From a virus, in the IMG/VR virus record IMGVR_UViG_3300042352_001346, positions 1 to 64,000 of that record: DNA of 64,000 nt. One strand, written 5' to 3'. Positions 62,606 to 64,000 of the stretch are shown here, piece by piece. The notes under the pieces were generated by a model. It did not search any database. It was not told the origin of the DNA and saw only the letters and a program-made list of their open reading frames with translations. A program made the position numbers and the translations under genes. Every line of letters starts with the position of its first letter. Position 1 is the first letter of the stretch.

Positions 62606-62625
62606 AATCTTTAAATATATAAATC

Positions 62626-64000
62626 ATGGGTACTTTTGACCGCAGTATTATTCCGGAAGTAACAACGGAAGATTTAGTTGCACAGCAACAGGAAAATGAA
62701 GCCTTAGTAGGTAGAAAAAAAAGTGTTGATTATTTAGCCTTTAAATCAGGTCTAAATATTAGAAGAATTATGCCACCACATCCAGGTACAAAAACTTGGA
62801 TTGCATGTAAAGGTGTGCACTGGTTACCTATTCAAGTTGTAGTTAAAAAAGACGACAAAAAAGAAGTAAGAGGTGCTAAACCTGAGGAAATTGAATTAGG
62901 TTTAAAAAATGGTACCTACATTTATGAAATTAAAAGAAAACCAATTTTTAATTCTCGTATTCATGGTGGTATTACAAAATCATTATCAGAAGAATATAAA
63001 AAATTCGCTGAAAAATGCTTTACAGAAGAATATGAAGGAGACCCAAAAAGTAAACAAGGTAAAACTGATATTGCTAAAAAAATGATGCCTATTACTGATT
63101 GGAAAGAAGGTATTAATTTAGGTATTTCATGGGTTGCTTATTGTCTTGATATTGTAGGAGAAAAAAGAGTTTTTGGTCGTCAAGAATTTTCAGATGGTTT
63201 GAAAAAATCAATGGATGCATTTTGTATTTCTGAAAGTGGTGGGCAAGCTATACAAACAGATGTTTTTTCTCATATTGATAAAGGTAAAGCATTAGGTATT
63301 ACTTATGACCCTACAAATGAAGATAAAAAGAAAATTTATATTCCTGTACTATATTGGCAAAAAGACTGGCCAATTACAGATGATGAACTTGAACTTTGGA
63401 ATAGTTGTGCTTCTTTAGAAGAAATGTTTAAAAATTGTTACAAACGTAGAGACTTTTTGCAAGAATTAGAAGGATTAAGAAGATTTGATGAAACTAAAAA
63501 ATTAAACTTTTTTGCTTATTCAGATTTTCAAAAAATCATTGCTGAAATTGCTGCTTATTTTCCTGAGGAAGAAACAACAAACTCTTCAAATGATGTTGCT
63601 CCACAACAAACTTCAACAACTTCTCCTTCAACATCTGCTGCTCCAAATAATCTAGATGCTATAAGTTCAGGTACTTTTGAAACAGCATTATCTAACGATA
63701 AATATGATAAAGCATTTTTGCTTAAATTCATAGAAGTTGGTAAAATTAATGTAACTCCAAGAGAATCACATAACAAAGAAAGAATTTGTAGTGATATTAT
63801 TGATGCCTTATTAGAAGCTAATGGCAATAATAAAAATAAAGTTACCAAACTTGTTGAAGATTTAATTGAAGATACAAGTGCAATTCTTATTCCTGCTGCT
63901 AATCAAGCACCAGAAAGTGTTGTAAACACTAATATTGTAGAAGAAAAACAACCTGAACCTACAAGTCCAGTTAGTTCTACTTTAGCAGATTTACAAAATA
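62626..64000 (+). CDS. Probable single-stranded DNA-binding protein, 3' end outside the window
   Basis: The ATG at 62626 opens a frame of at least 458 codons with no stop before the window end. Residues about 25-45 have the pattern DYLAFKSGLNIRRIMPPHPG seen in gp32-type phage ssDNA-binding proteins (K-x-G-x-N-x-R-I-x-P), followed by an HWLPIQ beta part. Later are a Cys-containing segment (EKCFTEEY, DAFCISES), a Ser/Thr/Ala/Pro linker (about 325-345) and an acidic C-terminal tail with PEP-TSP repeats. It would coat replicating ssDNA and bind partner enzymes through the tail. No promoter is obvious. Confidence 0.6.
   Translation, partial: MGTFDRSIIPEVTTEDLVAQQQENEALVGRKKSVDYLAFKSGLNIRRIMPPHPGTKTWIACKGVHWLPIQVVVKKDDKKEVRGAKPEEIELGLKNGTYIYEIKRKPIFNSRIHGGITKSLSEEYKKFAEKCFTEEYEGDPKSKQGKTDIAKKMMPITDWKEGINLGISWVAYCLDIVGEKRVFGRQEFSDGLKKSMDAFCISESGGQAIQTDVFSHIDKGKALGITYDPTNEDKKKIYIPVLYWQKDWPITDDELELWNSCASLEEMFKNCYKRRDFLQELEGLRRFDETKKLNFFAYSDFQKIIAEIAAYFPEEETTNSSNDVAPQQTSTTSPSTSAAPNNLDAISSGTFETALSNDKYDKAFLLKFIEVGKINVTPRESHNKERICSDIIDALLEANGNNKNKVTKLVEDLIEDTSAILIPAANQAPESVVNTNIVEEKQPEPTSPVSSTLADLQN

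Noticed and set aside
62539-62625. tRNA in the gap before the last gene
   Set aside because: The stem is a simple 10-bp hairpin with a 4-base loop; no cloverleaf arms or CCA-end pairing are present.

Overview
The window is part of a large, AT-rich (roughly a quarter G+C) genome of a contractile-tailed phage (myovirus). Every gene I can support is on the + strand, with almost no intergenic space. The host is most likely a member of the Bacteroidota, probably a flavobacterium or relative. The evidence for this is a repeated promoter of the Bacteroidota type (TTTGG, 18-19 nt spacer, TAnnTTTG), the near absence of Shine-Dalgarno sequences, and Bacteroidota-phage tail-fibre motifs such as AYGWGNHASAGY and poly-threonine tracts. 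No rRNA, tRNA, CRISPR array, integrase or insertion sequence was seen. The genome continues beyond both edges: the first gene is open at its 5' side and the last at its 3' side. Portal, small terminase, recombinase and ligase genes are not recognisable here and may lie outside.

Layout. 1-3.5 kb: the end of a long tail-fibre gene and a small protein. 3.5-10.4 kb: head module, with a Mu F-like morphogenesis protein, a Nudix-AAA fusion, prohead protease, scaffold and major capsid protein, closed by a strong terminator. 10.4-14.3 kb: neck and tail-completion proteins. 14.3-19.6 kb: sheath, tube, chaperone-like genes and tape measure. 19.6-27.6 kb: baseplate, including a 1289-residue hub protein carrying both an M23 peptidase and a GH24 muramidase domain. 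27.6-29.4 kb: lysis cassette (holin candidate, lipoprotein CHAP endolysin, spanin candidate). 29.4-37.3 kb: distal tail proteins with poly-threonine tracts, a glycosyltransferase-like protein and a collar-domain fibre. 37.4-41.5 kb: HNH protein, DnaQ-like exonuclease and large terminase. 41.5-49.5 kb: a secreted moron-like protein, UvrD-like helicase, UV endonuclease (UVDE), several small proteins, a SLOG-domain protein, DnaB-like helicase and primase.

49.5-56 kb is the most unusual block. It holds a ureohydrolase (agmatinase/arginase family), a deoxyhypusine-synthase-like enzyme, an amidinotransferase/deiminase-family enzyme, a phosphatidylserine-decarboxylase-like pyruvoyl enzyme and a SET-domain methyltransferase, followed by a dCTP-deaminase/dUTPase-fold protein and a GMP-reductase-like protein. 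The recognisable catalytic residues of the first four and the signature motifs of the SET protein are present. The first four together look like an arginine-to-polyamine module, or a protein-lysine aminoalkylation module, embedded in the replication genes. 56-64 kb: a C-family DNA polymerase (DnaE-like) whose PHP domain has lost its metal ligands, several small proteins, a DUF932-like protein and the start of a probable ssDNA-binding protein.

Expression appears to be organised by a dozen or more near-identical host-type promoters in front of short operons, with five recognisable Rho-independent terminators. One promoter lies inside an open reading frame (45181-45212) and probably drives a nested shorter product.
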